This document shows, one piece after another, positions 12,917 through 24,600 of a stretch of 64,000 nt of DNA. The stretch covers positions 1 to 64,000 of the forward strand of contig QVRM01004004.1 in the NCBI GenBank assembly GCA_003439945.1, given 5' to 3'. The stretch's first letter is position 1. Every line of letters starts with the position of its first letter. A program made the translations under genes and the position numbers. Below the pieces are notes generated by a model that did not search any database, was not told the DNA's origin, and saw only the letters and a list, made by a program, of their open reading frames with translations. The stretch comes from Dermanyssus gallinae (taxonomy: Eukaryota; Arthropoda; Arachnida; Mesostigmata; Dermanyssidae).

Positions 12917-14804
12917 CGTAGATAGCATGTATAATAAGTTTGTGAGCTACATGCATTTCTTGCTTGAAATATTTGTACCTCGGAGGACTTCGGATGCCGA
13001 GAGTAGACTAAGCTTTGGTATCCAACGGATTACCCGACAATTGAGCAACGCAACGCTGGAGAGAGGGCCTGCATTGCAGAAGAAGCTGCAGAGGATGCTC
13101 CATAGAAAACGTATCATTGAGGAGAGCAGTGTTGCTCAGTCTGCCGCTCCCAGCGCTGTCCATAGGTATGTTCAAAAACGTATGAAAATAAAAGACACGC
13201 TGACCTCAATTAAGCGACCAGACGGATCTACTGCAACTGAAGACCGTGAGAAAGCTGAAATTCTCAGAAATGTATTTGCCGCAACCTACCCATCGCACGC
13301 CGAGCTGCAATCGCGCAACACTAACGCCGCTTTCCTCTTAAATGAGCCCTCCAGCGTGCAGGTGGTGAATAACGTTGACTCTTCACCAGAGAACCTCGAA
13401 CGGCATCTGCGCGGATTAGCCAACAAGCGTAGCGCCACCCCTGACGGTATCCCGGCCATTGTTTATAAGAAGTGTGGCTATGATGTATGCGTGCCACTCT
13501 CAATTATTTTCCGCCGGTCTCTCGAAGAGGAAAACGTACCTAATCTCTTTAGATATGCCATCGTATGTCCTGTGCATAAGCGTGGCGATAAAAGCGACCC
13601 TAATAATAAAAGGCCCGTCTCGCTGACCTCCGTGCCTTGCAAGCTCTTTGAGAAGGTCATAGCAGAGGAGATCTACAGGAATGCAAATGCGCAAGGTCTA
13701 ATTTCGAGGGAACAATTTGCATATCGTCCCGCTCATTCTGCTCTTCTTCAGTTACTTGAGACTCAAAATGATTGGGCCCTCTTTATAAATGACGGAAGAC
13801 CGTTTGACTGCGTGTATTTTGATTTTAAATCTGCTTTTGAGAGTACCACGCACTCTAAGCTACTTAATATTCTTCCACAGTATGGAGTGGGTGATCGTAT
13901 AGCTAATTGGATTAAGGCTTTCTTAAGTGATAGACTCTTTAGGGTCAGAGTCAACGACTGCCTGTCATCTACGGCTCAAGTTACCTCGGGCTGCCCGCAG
14001 GGTACCATTCTCGGCCCTTTAATGTATATACTGTATACTGACTCATTGAAACATGTAATACCTCAAATCGTTCATGTAAAAATTTATGCTGATGATGTCA
14101 AAATGTATATACCCGTAGATAATAGAAGCAACATAGTAATTTTTCAGGAAACGCTAGACAAATTTATGGAGTGGTGTAAATGCCTCGATCTTAAACTATC
14201 TGTTAATAAATGTGCTGTGCTACACTTTGGTCACAATAATCCTGCACACAAATACACGCTAGGCTCTGAGGAATTAACTGTTAAAAAGGCGATCAAAGAC
14301 TTGGGAATACTGACATCTGATACCCTGAACTATACACCACATATACTTGAAGTGGTAACGGCTGCTACAAGAAGACTAAACTGGATATTGCGCTCGTTTG
14401 TGATTAAAGACGCTTCCCTGTATGTTAGACTGTACAAGCAATATGTTCTCCCAGTCCTAATTTACGCCTCACCTGTATGGCATCTAGGACTTGTGTGTGA
14501 TCAAAAGATTCTGGCTAAACTTCATAAAAAGTTCATAAGGCGTGTTGCCTACCGCTGCAACATTAGCAGAAATAATGTTGAGTGCATGGACATTGCCGTT
14601 ATATTAGATAAGATTGACAGATATACGTTTACCAGCATATGTAAGCAGCCTGATAGGTTTAATAGGTTCTTTGAAGTCATGACGACGATAACTCGATCTG
14701 GTATGAACATTCAAGCTAAAGCTGTAGCCAGGAAAGAAATCGTTAATAGAATGTTCGCGTGGCGCACAGCCCGCAAGTGCAATCATGTACAGCCAAACAT
14801 ATAA
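12876..14804 (+). CDS. Reverse transcriptase region of non-LTR retrotransposon
   Basis: A 642-residue open frame, unusually well preserved for this window. The RT core spans about residues 215-500: RPVSLTS...FEKVI (246-261), EQFAYRP (279-285), FDFKSAF (315-321, the first catalytic Asp region), PQGTILGP (374-381) and the catalytic YADD (404-407). Residues 1-10 are the shifted reading of the endonuclease end; authentic sequence begins near residue 11. The C-terminal thumb and connection part runs to a stop at 14,804, with no clear CCHC knuckle. RT would copy the element RNA at the nicked target. With the endonuclease broken by frameshift and the 5' end lost, this copy is presumably inactive in cis. 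No intron or host domain is seen. Confidence 0.88.
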   Translation: MRLTGIISSLACPDVDSMYNKFVSYMHFLLEIFVPRRTSDAESRLSFGIQRITRQLSNATLERGPALQKKLQRMLHRKRIIEESSVAQSAAPSAVHRYVQKRMKIKDTLTSIKRPDGSTATEDREKAEILRNVFAATYPSHAELQSRNTNAAFLLNEPSSVQVVNNVDSSPENLERHLRGLANKRSATPDGIPAIVYKKCGYDVCVPLSIIFRRSLEEENVPNLFRYAIVCPVHKRGDKSDPNNKRPVSLTSVPCKLFEKVIAEEIYRNANAQGLISREQFAYRPAHSALLQLLETQNDWALFINDGRPFDCVYFDFKSAFESTTHSKLLNILPQYGVGDRIANWIKAFLSDRLFRVRVNDCLSSTAQVTSGCPQGTILGPLMYILYTDSLKHVIPQIVHVKIYADDVKMYIPVDNRSNIVIFQETLDKFMEWCKCLDLKLSVNKCAVLHFGHNNPAHKYTLGSEELTVKKAIKDLGILTSDTLNYTPHILEVVTAATRRLNWILRSFVIKDASLYVRLYKQYVLPVLIYASPVWHLGLVCDQKILAKLHKKFIRRVAYRCNISRNNVECMDIAVILDKIDRYTFTSICKQPDRFNRFFEVMTTITRSGMNIQAKAVARKEIVNRMFAWRTARKCNHVQPNI

Positions 14805-14880
14805 ATCGCCAGATGGCGCGTTTGTTATGAATTTTTGATAATCCTCAATAAAGCCCCCCTGCTAAAGGGTGTGTAAATAA

Positions 14881-16568
14881 AAAACCGGCTCGTTCTTAAA
14901 ACCGGCTCGTTCTCAGAACGGGCTCGTTCTTAGAACGGGCTCGTTCTTAGAACGGGCTCGTTCTTAGAACGGGCTCATTCTTAGAACGGGCTCGTTCTTA
15001 GAACGGGCTCATTCTTAGAACGGGCTCGTTCCTAGAACCGGCTCGTTCTTTAAACCGGCTCGTTCTTAGAATTGGCTCGTTCTTACAACCGGCTCGTTCT
15101 TAGAACGGGCTCGTTCTTAGAACGGGCTCGTTCTTAGACGGGCTCGTCTTAAAACCGGCTTGTTCTTAGTACCGGCTTGTTCTTAGAACGGGCTCGTTCT
15201 TTATACCAGCTCGTTCTTAGAACCGGCTTGTCCTTATAACCAGCTCGTTCTGAGAACCGGCTCGTTCTTAGAACCGGCTCGTCCTTAGAACGGGCTCGTT
15301 CTTAGAACCGGCTCGTTCTTAGAACCGGCTCGTTCTTAGAACCGGCTCGTTCTTAGAATCGGCTCAATCTAAGAAACCGGCTCGTCTTAGAACCGGCTCG
15401 TTCTTACAACCAGCTCGTTTTTAGAACCAGCTCGTTCTTTAGAACCGGCTCGTTCTCAGAACGGGCTCGTTCTTAGAACGGGCTCGTTCTTAGAACGGGT
15501 TCTCGTTCTTAGAACGGGCTCGTTCTTAGAACGGGCTCGTTCTTAGAACGGGCTCGTTCTTAGAACGGGCTCGTTCTTAGAACGGGCTCATTCTTAGAAC
15601 GGGCTCGTTCTTAGAACCGGCTCGTTCTTAGAACTGGCTCGTTCTTAGAACCGGCTCGTTCTTAAAACCAGCTGGTTATAATACCGGCTCGTTCTTAAAA
15701 CCGGCTTGTTCTTAGAATCGGCTCGTTCTTACAACCGGCTCGTTCTTAGAACGGGCTCGTTCTTAAAACCGGCTCGTTCTTAGTACCGGCTCGTTCTTAG
15801 AACGGGCTCGTTCTTTATACCAGCTCGTTCTTGGGACCGGCTTGTCCTTATAACCAGCTCGTTCTGAGAACCGGCTCGTCCTTAGAACCAGCTCGTTCTT
15901 AAAATCGGCTCTTTCTTAGAACGGGCTCGTTCTTTATACCAGCTCGTCCTTAGAACCGACTCGTTCTTACAACCGGCTCGTTCTTTCAACCGGCTTGTTC
16001 TTACAACCGGCTCGTTCTTACAACCGGCTCGTTCTTAAAACCGGCTCGTTCTTAAAACCGGCTCGTTCTTAGAACCGGCTCGTTCTTAGAACCGGTTCGT
16101 TCTTAAAACCGGCTCGTTCTTAAAACCGGCTCGTTCTCAGAACGGGCTCGTTCTTAAAACCGGCTCGTTCTTAGAACCGGCTCGTTCTCAGAACGGGCTC
16201 GTTGTTAAAACTGGCTCGTTCTTAGAACCGGCTCGTCCTTAGAACTAGCTCATTCTTAGAACCAGCTCGGTCATAGAACGGGCTCGTTCTTAAAACCGGA
16301 TTGTTCTTAAAACTGGCTCGTTCTTAGAACCGGCTCGTTCTTACAACCGGCTGGTTCTTAAAACCGGTGCGTTCTTAGAACGAGCTCGTTCTTAGAATCA
16401 GCTCGTTCTTTATACCAGCTTGTTCTTTATACCAGCTCGTTCTCAGAACCAGCTTGTTCTTAGAACCGGCTCGTTCTTACAACCGGCTCGTTCTTACAAC
16501 CGGCTCGTTCTTAGAACCGGCTCGTTCTTAGAACCGGCTTGTTCTTAGAACCGGCTCGTTCTTAGAAC
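14881..16568. repeat. Satellite A, block right of the retrotransposon
   Basis: The 17-bp array resumes directly after the element tail. This block is richer in the gaacgggctcgttctta unit (for example 14,910-15,010 and 15,460-15,600) than the block before the insertion. It ends at the GAACCGGTT junction (16,565-16,573), where the orientation switches to satellite B. Confidence 0.95.
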
Positions 16569-19500
16569 CGGTTTTTAAGAAACGCGCCGGTTTCCAAGAA
16601 ACGAGCTTCGTTTCTAAGAAACGCGCCGGTTTCTAAGTAACGAGTTTGGTTTCTAAGAAACGAGCTTGGTTTCTAAGAAACGAGCTTGGTTTTTAAGTAA
16701 CGATTTTGGTTTCTAAGAAACGAGCTTAGTTTCTAAGAAACGCGCCGGTTTTTAAGAAGCGAGCTTGGTTTCTAAGACACGCGCCGGTTTCTAAGAAACG
16801 AGCTTGGTTTCTAAGAAACGCGCCGGTTTCTAAGAAACAAGCTTGGTTTCTAAGAAACGCGCTGGTTTCTAAGAAACGCGCCGGTTTCTAAGAAACTAGC
16901 TTGGTTTCTAAGAAACTAGCTTGGTTTCTAAGAAACGCGCCGGCTTCTAAGAAACGAGCTTAGTTTCTTAGAAGCGAGCGCCGATTTTTAAGAAACGAGC
17001 TTGGCTTCTAAAAAACGAGTGCTTATTTCTAAGAAACGCGCCGGTTTTAAGGGAACGAGCTTGGTTTCTAAGAAACGCGCCGGTTTCTAAGAAACCCGCC
17101 AGTTTCTAAGAGCTGCGCCAGTTTCTAGGAGCCGCGCCAGTTTCTAAGAAGCGAGTTTAGCTTCTAAGAAACGCGCCGGTTTCTAAGAAACGACCTTGGT
17201 TTTTAGGCAACGCGCCGGTTTCTAAAAAACAAGCTTGGTTTCTAAGAAACGCGCCGGTTTCTGAGTAACGAGTTTGATTTCTAAGAAACGAGCTTGGTTT
17301 CTAAGTAACGAGTTTGGTTTCTAAGAAACGAGCTTGGTTTCTAAGAAACGCGCCGGTTTCTAAAAACGCGCCGGTTTCTAAGAAACGAGCTTCGTTTCAA
17401 AGAAACGCGCCGGTTTTCAAGAACGAGCTTGGTTTCTAAGAAACGCGCCGGTTTTCAAGCACGAGCCGGTTTCTACGAAACGAGCTTGGTTTCTAAGAAA
17501 CGCGCCGGTTTCTAAGAAACGAGCTTGGTTTGTAAGAAACGCGCCGGTTTCTAAGAAACGAGCTTGGTTTCTAAGTAACGAGTTTGGTTTCTAAGAAACG
17601 AGCTTGGTTTCTAAGAAACGCGCCGGTTTCTAAAAACGCGCCGGTTTCTAAGAAACGAGCTTCGTTTCAAAGAAACGCGCCGGTTTCTAAAAAACGAGCT
17701 TAAGTTCTAAGAAACGCGCCGGTTTTCAAGAACGAGCTTGGTTTCTAAGAAACGCGCCGGTTTTCAAGCACGAACTGGTTTCTACGAAACGAGCTTGGTT
17801 TCTAAGAAACGAGCTTGGTTTCTAAGAAACGCGCCGGTTTCTAAGAAACGAGCTTGGTTTGTAAGACACGCGCCGGTTTCTAAGAAACGAGCTTGGTTTC
17901 TAAGAAACGCGCCGGTTTCTAAGAAACTAGCTTGGTTTCTAAGAAACTAGCTTGGTTTCTGAGAAACTAGCTTGGTTTCTAAGAAACGCGCCGGTTTCTA
18001 AGAAACAAACTTGCTTTCTAAGAAACGCGCCGGTTTCTAAGAAACGAGCTTGGTTTCTAAGAAACGCGCCGGTTTCTAATAGACGCGACAGTTTCTAAGA
18101 AATGAGCTTGGTTTCTGAGAAACGAGCGCCGGTTTCTAAGAAACGAGCTTGGTTTCTAAGAAACGCGCCGGTTTCTAAGAAACGAGCTTAGTTTCTTAGA
18201 AACGAGCGCCGATCTTAAGGAAACAAGCTTGGTTTCTAAAAACAAGCGCTTATTTCTAAGAAACGCGCCGGTTTCTAAAAAACAAGTTTGGATTCTAAGA
18301 GACGTGCCAGTTTCTAAGAAATGAGCTTGGTTTCTGAGAAACGAGCTTGGTTTCTAAGGAACGAGCTTGGTTTCTAAGAAACGCGCCGGTTTTTAAGAAA
18401 CGAGCTTAGTTTCTTAGAAACGAGCGCTAAGAAACGAGCTTGGTTTCTAAGAAACGCGCCGGTTTCTAAGAAACGAGCTTGGTTTCTAAGAAACGCGCCG
18501 GTTTCTAAGAAACGCGCCGGTTTCTAAGAAACGAGCTTGGTTTCTAAGAAACGCGCCGGTTTCTAAAAACGCGCCGGTCTCTAAGAAACGCGCCGGTTTC
18601 TAAAAACAAGCTTGGATTTTAAGAAACGTGCCAGTTTCTAAGAAATGGGCTTGGTTTCTAAGAAACGAGCGCCGGTTTCTAAGAAACGAGCTTGGTTTCT
18701 AAGAAACGCGCCGGTTTCGAAGAAACGACCTTGGTTTCTAAGAAACGCGCCGGTTTCTAAAAAACAAGCTTGGATTCTAAGAAACGTGCCAGTTTCTAAG
18801 AAATGGGCTTGGTTTCTAAGAAACGAGCGCCGGTTTCTAAGAAACGAGCGCCGGTTTCTAAGAAACGCGCCGGTTTCTAAGAAACGAGCGCCGGTTTCTA
18901 AGAAACGCGCCGGTTTCTAAGAAACGAGCGCCGGTTTCTAAGAAACGCGCCGGTTTCTAAGAAACGAGCTTAGTTTCTTAGAAACGAGCGCCTATTTTTA
19001 AGAAACGAGCTTGGTTTCTAAAAAACGAGTGCCGATTTCTAAGAAACGCGCCGATTTCTAAGAAACGAGCTTAGTTTCTAAGAAACGTGCCAGTTTCTAC
19101 AAAACGAGCTTGATTTCTTAGAAACGAGCGCCGATTTTTAAGAACAAGCTTGGTTTCTAAAAAACGAGCGCCGATTTCTAAGAAACGCGCCGGTTTCTAA
19201 GAAACGAGCTTGGTTTCTAAGAAACGCGCCGGTTTCTAAGAGACGCGCCAGTTTCTAAGAAATGAGCTTGGTTTCTGAGAAACAAGCGCCGGTTTCTAAG
19301 AAACGAGCTTGGTTTCTAAGAAACGCGCCGGTTTCTAAGAGACGTGCCAGTTTCTAAGAAATGAGCTTGGTTTCTGAGAAACAAGCGCCGGTTTCTAAGA
19401 AACGAGCTTGGTTTCTAAGAAACGAGCTTGGTTTCTAAGAAACGCGCCGGTTTCTAAGAAACGAGCTTAGTTTCTTAGAACGAGCGCCGATTTTTAAGAA

Positions 19501-21390
19501 ACAAGCTTGGTTTCTAAAAAACAAGCGCTTATTTCTAAGAAACGCGCCGGTTTCTAAAAAACAAGCTTGGTTTCTAAGAAACGTGCCAGTTTCTAAAAAA
19601 CGAGCTTGGTTTCTAAGAATCTCACCGGTTTCTAAGAGACGCGCCAGTTTCTAAGAAATGAGCTTGGTTTCTGAGAAACGAGCGCCGGTTTCTAAGAAAC
19701 GAGCTTGGTTTTCTAAGAGACGCGCCGGTTTCTAAGAAACGAGCTTAGTTTCTTAGAAACGAGCGCCGATTTTTAAGAAACGAGCTTGGTTTCTAAAAAA
19801 CAAGCGCTTATTTCTAAGAAACGCGCCGGTTTCTAAGAAACGTGCCAGTTTCTAAGAAACGAGCTTGGTTTCTAAGAATCTCGCTGGTTTCTAAGAAACG
19901 CGCCGGTTTCTAAAAAACGAGCTTGGTTTCTAAGAAACGTGCCAGTTTCTAAGAAACGAGCTTGGTTTCTAAGAAACGCGCCGGTTTCTAAAAATTGACG
20001 TTGGTTTCTAACAAACGCGCCGGTTTCTAAAAAAACGAGCTTGGTTTCTAAAAAACGCGACGGTTTCTAAGAAACGACCTTGGTTTCTAAGAAACGCGCC
20101 GGTTTCTAAAAAACAAGCTTTTATTTTAAGAAACGTGCCAGTTTCTAAGAAATGAGCTTGGTTTCTGAGAAACGAGCTTGGTTTCTAAAAAACGAGCTTG
20201 GTTTCTAAGAAACGCGCCGGTTTCTAAGAAACGAGCTTAGTTTCTTAGAAACGAGCGCTAAGAAACGAGCTTGGATTCTAAGAAACGCGCCCGTTTCTAA
20301 GAAACGAGCTTAGTTTCTAAGAAACGCGCCGGTTTCTAAGAAACGAGCTTGGTTTCTAAGAAACGCGCCGGTTTCTAAGAAACGAGCTTGGTTTCTAAGA
20401 AACGCGTCGGTTTCTAAAAACGCGCCGGTCTCTAAGAAACGCGCCGGTTTCTAAAAAACAAGCTTGGATTTTAAGAAACGTGCCAGTTTCTAAGAAATGG
20501 GCTTGGTTTCTAAGAAACGAGCGCCGGTTTCTAAGAAACGAGCCTGGTTTCGAAGAAACGACCTTGGTTTCTAAGAAACGCGCCGGTTTCTAAAAAACAA
20601 GCTTGGATTCTAAGAAACGTGCCAGTTTCTAAGAAATTGGCTTGGTTTCTAAGAAACGAGCGCCGGTTTCTAAGAAACGCGCCGGTTTCTAAGAAACGCG
20701 CCGGTTTCTAAGAAACGAGCTTAGTTTCTTAGAAACGAGCGCCTATTTCTAAGAAACGCGCCGATTTCTAAGAAACGAGCTTAGTTTCTAAGAAACGTGC
20801 CAGTTTCTACAAAACGAGCTTGGTTTCTTAGAAACGAGCGCCGATTTTTAAGAACGAGCTTGGTTTTTAAAAAACGAGCGCCGATTTCTAAGAAACGCGC
20901 CGGTTTCTAAGAAACGAGCTTGGTTTCTGAGAAACGCGTCAGTTTCTAAGAAACGATCTTGGTTTCTAGGAAACGCGCCGGTTTTTAGGAAACGCGCCGG
21001 TTTCTAGGAAACGAGCTTGGTTTCTAAGAAACGCGCTTGGTTTCTAAGAAAGGCGCCGGTTTCTAAGAAACGAGCTTGGTTTCTGAGAAACGCGCCAGTT
21101 TCTAAGAAACGACCTTGGTTTCTAAGAAACGAGCTTGGTTTCTAGGAAACGCGCTCGGTTTCTAAGAAACGCGCCGGTTTCTAAGAAACGAGCTTGGTTA
21201 TTAAGAAACGCGCCGGTTTCTAAGAAACGACCTTGGTTTCTAAGAAACGACCTTGGTTTCAAAGAAACGACCTTGATTTGTAAGAAACGCGCCAGTTTAA
21301 AAAAAACGAGCTTGGTTTCTAACAAACGCGCCGGTTTCCAAGAAACGACCTTGGTTTCTAAGAAACGCGCCGGTTTCTAAGAAACGAGCT
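16569..21390. repeat. Satellite B: 19/20-bp array, inverted relative to A
   Basis: Alternating units close to aagaaacgcgccggtttct (19 bp) and aagaaacgagcttggtttct (20 bp). Compared with the reverse complement of satellite A (aagaacgagccggttct), the cores align (GAGCCG with GCGCCG/GAGCTTG) and each palindromic arm is one base longer (AGAAAC/GTTTCT). Longer variant blocks recur, for example the series around 18,600-19,200 and again at 20,450-20,900, showing higher-order structure. In-frame readings of the array give repetitive basic peptides, but the mix of 19 and 20 bp shifts the frame continually and there is no gene signal. Confidence 0.95.
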
Positions 21391-21668
21391 TGAACTAGCT
21401 CGTTCTTAGAACCAGCTCGTTCTTTATACCAGCTCGTTCTTAGAACCAGCTTGTTCTTAGAACCGGCTCGTTCTTACAACCGACTCGTTCTTACAACCGA
21501 CTCGTTCTTACAACCGGCTCGTTCTTCAAACAGGCTCGTTCTTTATACCAGCTCGTTCTTAGGACCGGCTCGTACTTAGAACCAGCTCGTTCTTAGAACC
21601 GGCTCGTTCTTAGAACCGACTCGTTTTTAAAACCGGCTCGTTCTTAGAACCGGCTCGTTTTTAGAACC
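21391..21668. repeat. Satellite A island inside satellite B
   Basis: A 278-bp stretch of 17-bp A units in A orientation, embedded in B. The left junction is a short inverted repeat, cgagct-tgaact-agctcg (21,385-21,402). The right junction repeats the GAACCGGTT palindrome (21,664-21,672) seen at 16,565. Confidence 0.92.
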
Positions 21669-24600
21669 GGTTCCAAAGAAACGCGCCGGTTTCTAAGAAA
21701 CGAGCTTGGTTTCTAAGAAACGCGCCGGTTTCTAAGAAACAAGCTTGGTTGCTAAGAAACGCGCCGGTTTCTAAGAAACGAGGTTGGTTTCTAAGAAACG
21801 AGCTTGGTTTCTAAGAAACGCGCCGGTTTCTAAGAAACGAGCTTGGTTTCTAAGAAACGCGCCGGTTTCTAAGAAACGAGCTTGGTTTCTAAGAAACGCG
21901 CCGGTTTCTAAAAACGCGCCGGTCTTTAAGAAACGCGCCGGTCTCTAAGAAACGCGCCGGTTTCTGAGAAACGAGCTTGGTTTTTAAGAAACGCGCCGGT
22001 TTCTAAGAAACGACCTTGGTTTCTAAGAAACGCGCCGGTTTCTAAGAAACGACCTTGGTTTCTAAGAAACGCGCCGGTTTATAAAAAACGAGCTTGGTTT
22101 CTAAGAAACGCGGCGGTTTCTAACAAACACCCTTGGTTTCTAAGAAACGCGCCGGTTTCTAAGAAATGGGCTTGGTTTCTAAGAAACGAGCGCCGGTTTC
22201 TGAGAAACGAGCTTAGTTTCTAAGAAACGAGCGCCGGTTTCTGAGAAACGAGCTTAGTTTCTAAGAAACGTGCCAGTTTCTACAAAACGAGCTTGGTTTC
22301 TAAGAAACGCGCCGGTTTCTAAGAAACGACCTTGGTTTCTAAGAAACGCGCTTGGTTTCTAAGAAACGCGCCGGTTTCTAAGAAACGATCTTGGTTTCTA
22401 AGAAATGGGCTTGGTTTCTAAGAAACGCGCCGGTTTCTAAGAAACGAGCTTAGTTTCTAAGAAACGAGCGCCGATTTTTAAGAACGAGCTTGGTTTCTAA
22501 AAAACGAGCGCCGATTTCTAAGAAACGCGCCGGTTTCTAAGAAACGAGCTTGGTTTCTGAGAAACGCGCCACTTTCTAAGAAACGACCTTGGTTTCAAGA
22601 AAACGAGCTTGGTTTCTAGGAAACGCGCCGGTTTTTAGGAAACGCGCCGGTTTCTAAGAAACGAGCTTGGTTTCTAGGAAACGCGCTTGGTTTCTAAGAA
22701 ACGCGCCGGTTTCTAAGAAACGAGCTTGGTTTTTAAGAAACGCGTCGGTTTCTAAGAAACGAGCTTAGTTTCTAAGAAACGTGCCAGTTTCTACAAAACG
22801 AGCTTGGTTTCTAAGAAACGCGCCGGTTTCTAAAAAACGACCTTGGTTTCTAAGAAACGCGCTTGGTTTCTAAGAAACGCGCCGGTTTCTAAGAAACGAT
22901 CTTGGTTTCTAAGATATGGGCTTGGTTTCTAAGAAACGCGCCGGTTTCTAAGAAACGAGCTTAGTTTCTAAGAAACGAGCGCCGATTTTTAAGAACGAGC
23001 TTGGTTTCTAAAAAACGAGCGCCGATTTCTAAGAAACGCGCCGGTTTCTAAGAAACGAGCTTGGTTTCTGAGAAACGACCTTGGTTTCAAGAAAACGAGC
23101 TTGGTTTCTAGGAAACGCGCCGGTTTTTAGGAAACGCGCCGGTTTCTAAGAAACGAGCTTGGTTTCTAGGAAACGCGCTTGGTTTCTAAGAAACGCGCCG
23201 GTTTCTAAGAAACGAGCTTGGTTTTTAAGAAACGCGCCGGTTTCTAAGAAACGACCTTGGTTTCTAAGAAACGACCTTAATTTCTAAAAAACGCGCCAGT
23301 TTCTAAAAAACGAGCTTGGTTTCTAACAAACGCGCCGGTTTCTAAGAAACGAGCTTGGTTTCTAAGAAACGCGCCGGTTTCTAAAAAACAAGCTTGGTTT
23401 CTAAGAAACGCGCCGGTTTCTAAGAAACGAGCTTGGTTTCTAAGAAACGCGCCGGTTTCTAAGAAACGAACTTGGTTTCTAAGAAACGCGCCGTTTTCAA
23501 AGAAATGCGCCGGTTTCTAAAACACGCCCCGGTTTCTAAGAAACAAGCTTCTTAGAAACGCACCGGTTTCTAAGAACCGCGCCGGTTTCTAAGAAACGAG
23601 CTTGGTTTCTAAGAAACGCACCGGTTTCTAAGAAACGAGCTTGGTTTTTAAAAAACGCGCCGGTTTCTAAAAACGCGCCGGTCTCTAAGAAACGCGCCGG
23701 TTTCTAAAAACGCGCCGGTCTCTAAGAAACGCGCCGGTTTCTAAGAAACGACCTTGGTTTCTAAGAAACGCGCCGGTTTCTAAGAAACGACCTTAATTTC
23801 TAAGAAACGCGCCGGTTTATAAAAAAACGAGCTTGGTTTCTAAGAAACGCGGCGGTTTCTAACAAACACCCTTGGTTTCTAAGAAACGCGCCGGTTTCTA
23901 AGAAATGGGCTTGGTTTCTAAGAAACGAGCGCCGGTTTCTAAGAAACGAGCTTAGTTTCTAAGAAACGAGCTTAGTTTCTTAGAAACGAGCGCCTATTTT
24001 TAAGAAACGAGCTTGGTTTCTAAAAAACGAGTTCCAATTTCTAAGAAACGCGCCGGTTTCTAAGAAACGAGCTTAGTTTCTAAGAAACGTGCCAGTTTCT
24101 ACAAAACGAGCTTGGTTTCTAAGAAACGCGCCGGTTTCTAAGAAACGACCTTGGTTTCTAAGAAACGCGCCGGTTTCTAAGAAACGATCTTGGTTTCTAA
24201 GAAATGGGCTTGGTTTCTAAAAAACGAGCTTGGTTTCTAAGAAACGCGCCGGTTTCTAAGAAACGAGCTTAGTTTCTAAGAAACGAGCTTAGTTTCTAAG
24301 AAACGAGCGCCGATTTTTAAGAACGAGCTTGGTTTCTAAAAAACGAGCGCCGATTTCTAAGAAACGCGCCGGTTTCTAAGAAACGAGCTTGGTTTCTGAG
24401 AAACGCGCCACTTTCTAAGAAACGACCTTGGTTTCAAGAAAACGAGCTTGGTTTCTAGGAAACGCGCCGGTTTTTAGAAAACGCGCCGGTTTCTAAGAAA
24501 CGAGCTTGGTTTCTAGGAAACGCGCTTGGTTTCTAAGAAACGCGCCGGTTTCTAAGAAACAAGCTTGGTTTTTAAAAAACGCGCCGGTTTTAAGAAACGA

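Larger units (their letters stand above)
12311..14880 (+). mobile_element. 5'-truncated non-LTR retrotransposon nested in satellite A
   Basis: This 2.57-kb unique block interrupts the 17-bp array. It holds the end of an AP-type endonuclease domain, a reverse transcriptase and a short 3' UTR with AATAAA at 14,847-14,852, and ends in a taaataaaaa tail. ORF1 and the first part of the endonuclease are missing, the usual 5' truncation of target-primed reverse transcription. The flanks read ...gctcgttttt | element | aaaaccggctcg..., so the array resumes in phase with no satellite lost. A target-site duplication cannot be told apart from neighbouring satellite units. The RT motifs resemble the CR1/jockey group, but the clade is not settled by eye. 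Confidence 0.9.

Noticed and set aside
17738..21380. Open frames of repetitive basic peptides (VSKKRAWFLRNAP type) within satellite B
   Set aside because: They are in-frame readings of the 19-bp unit. Mixed 19/20-bp units shift the frame, and no start context, composition change or conservation supports coding.
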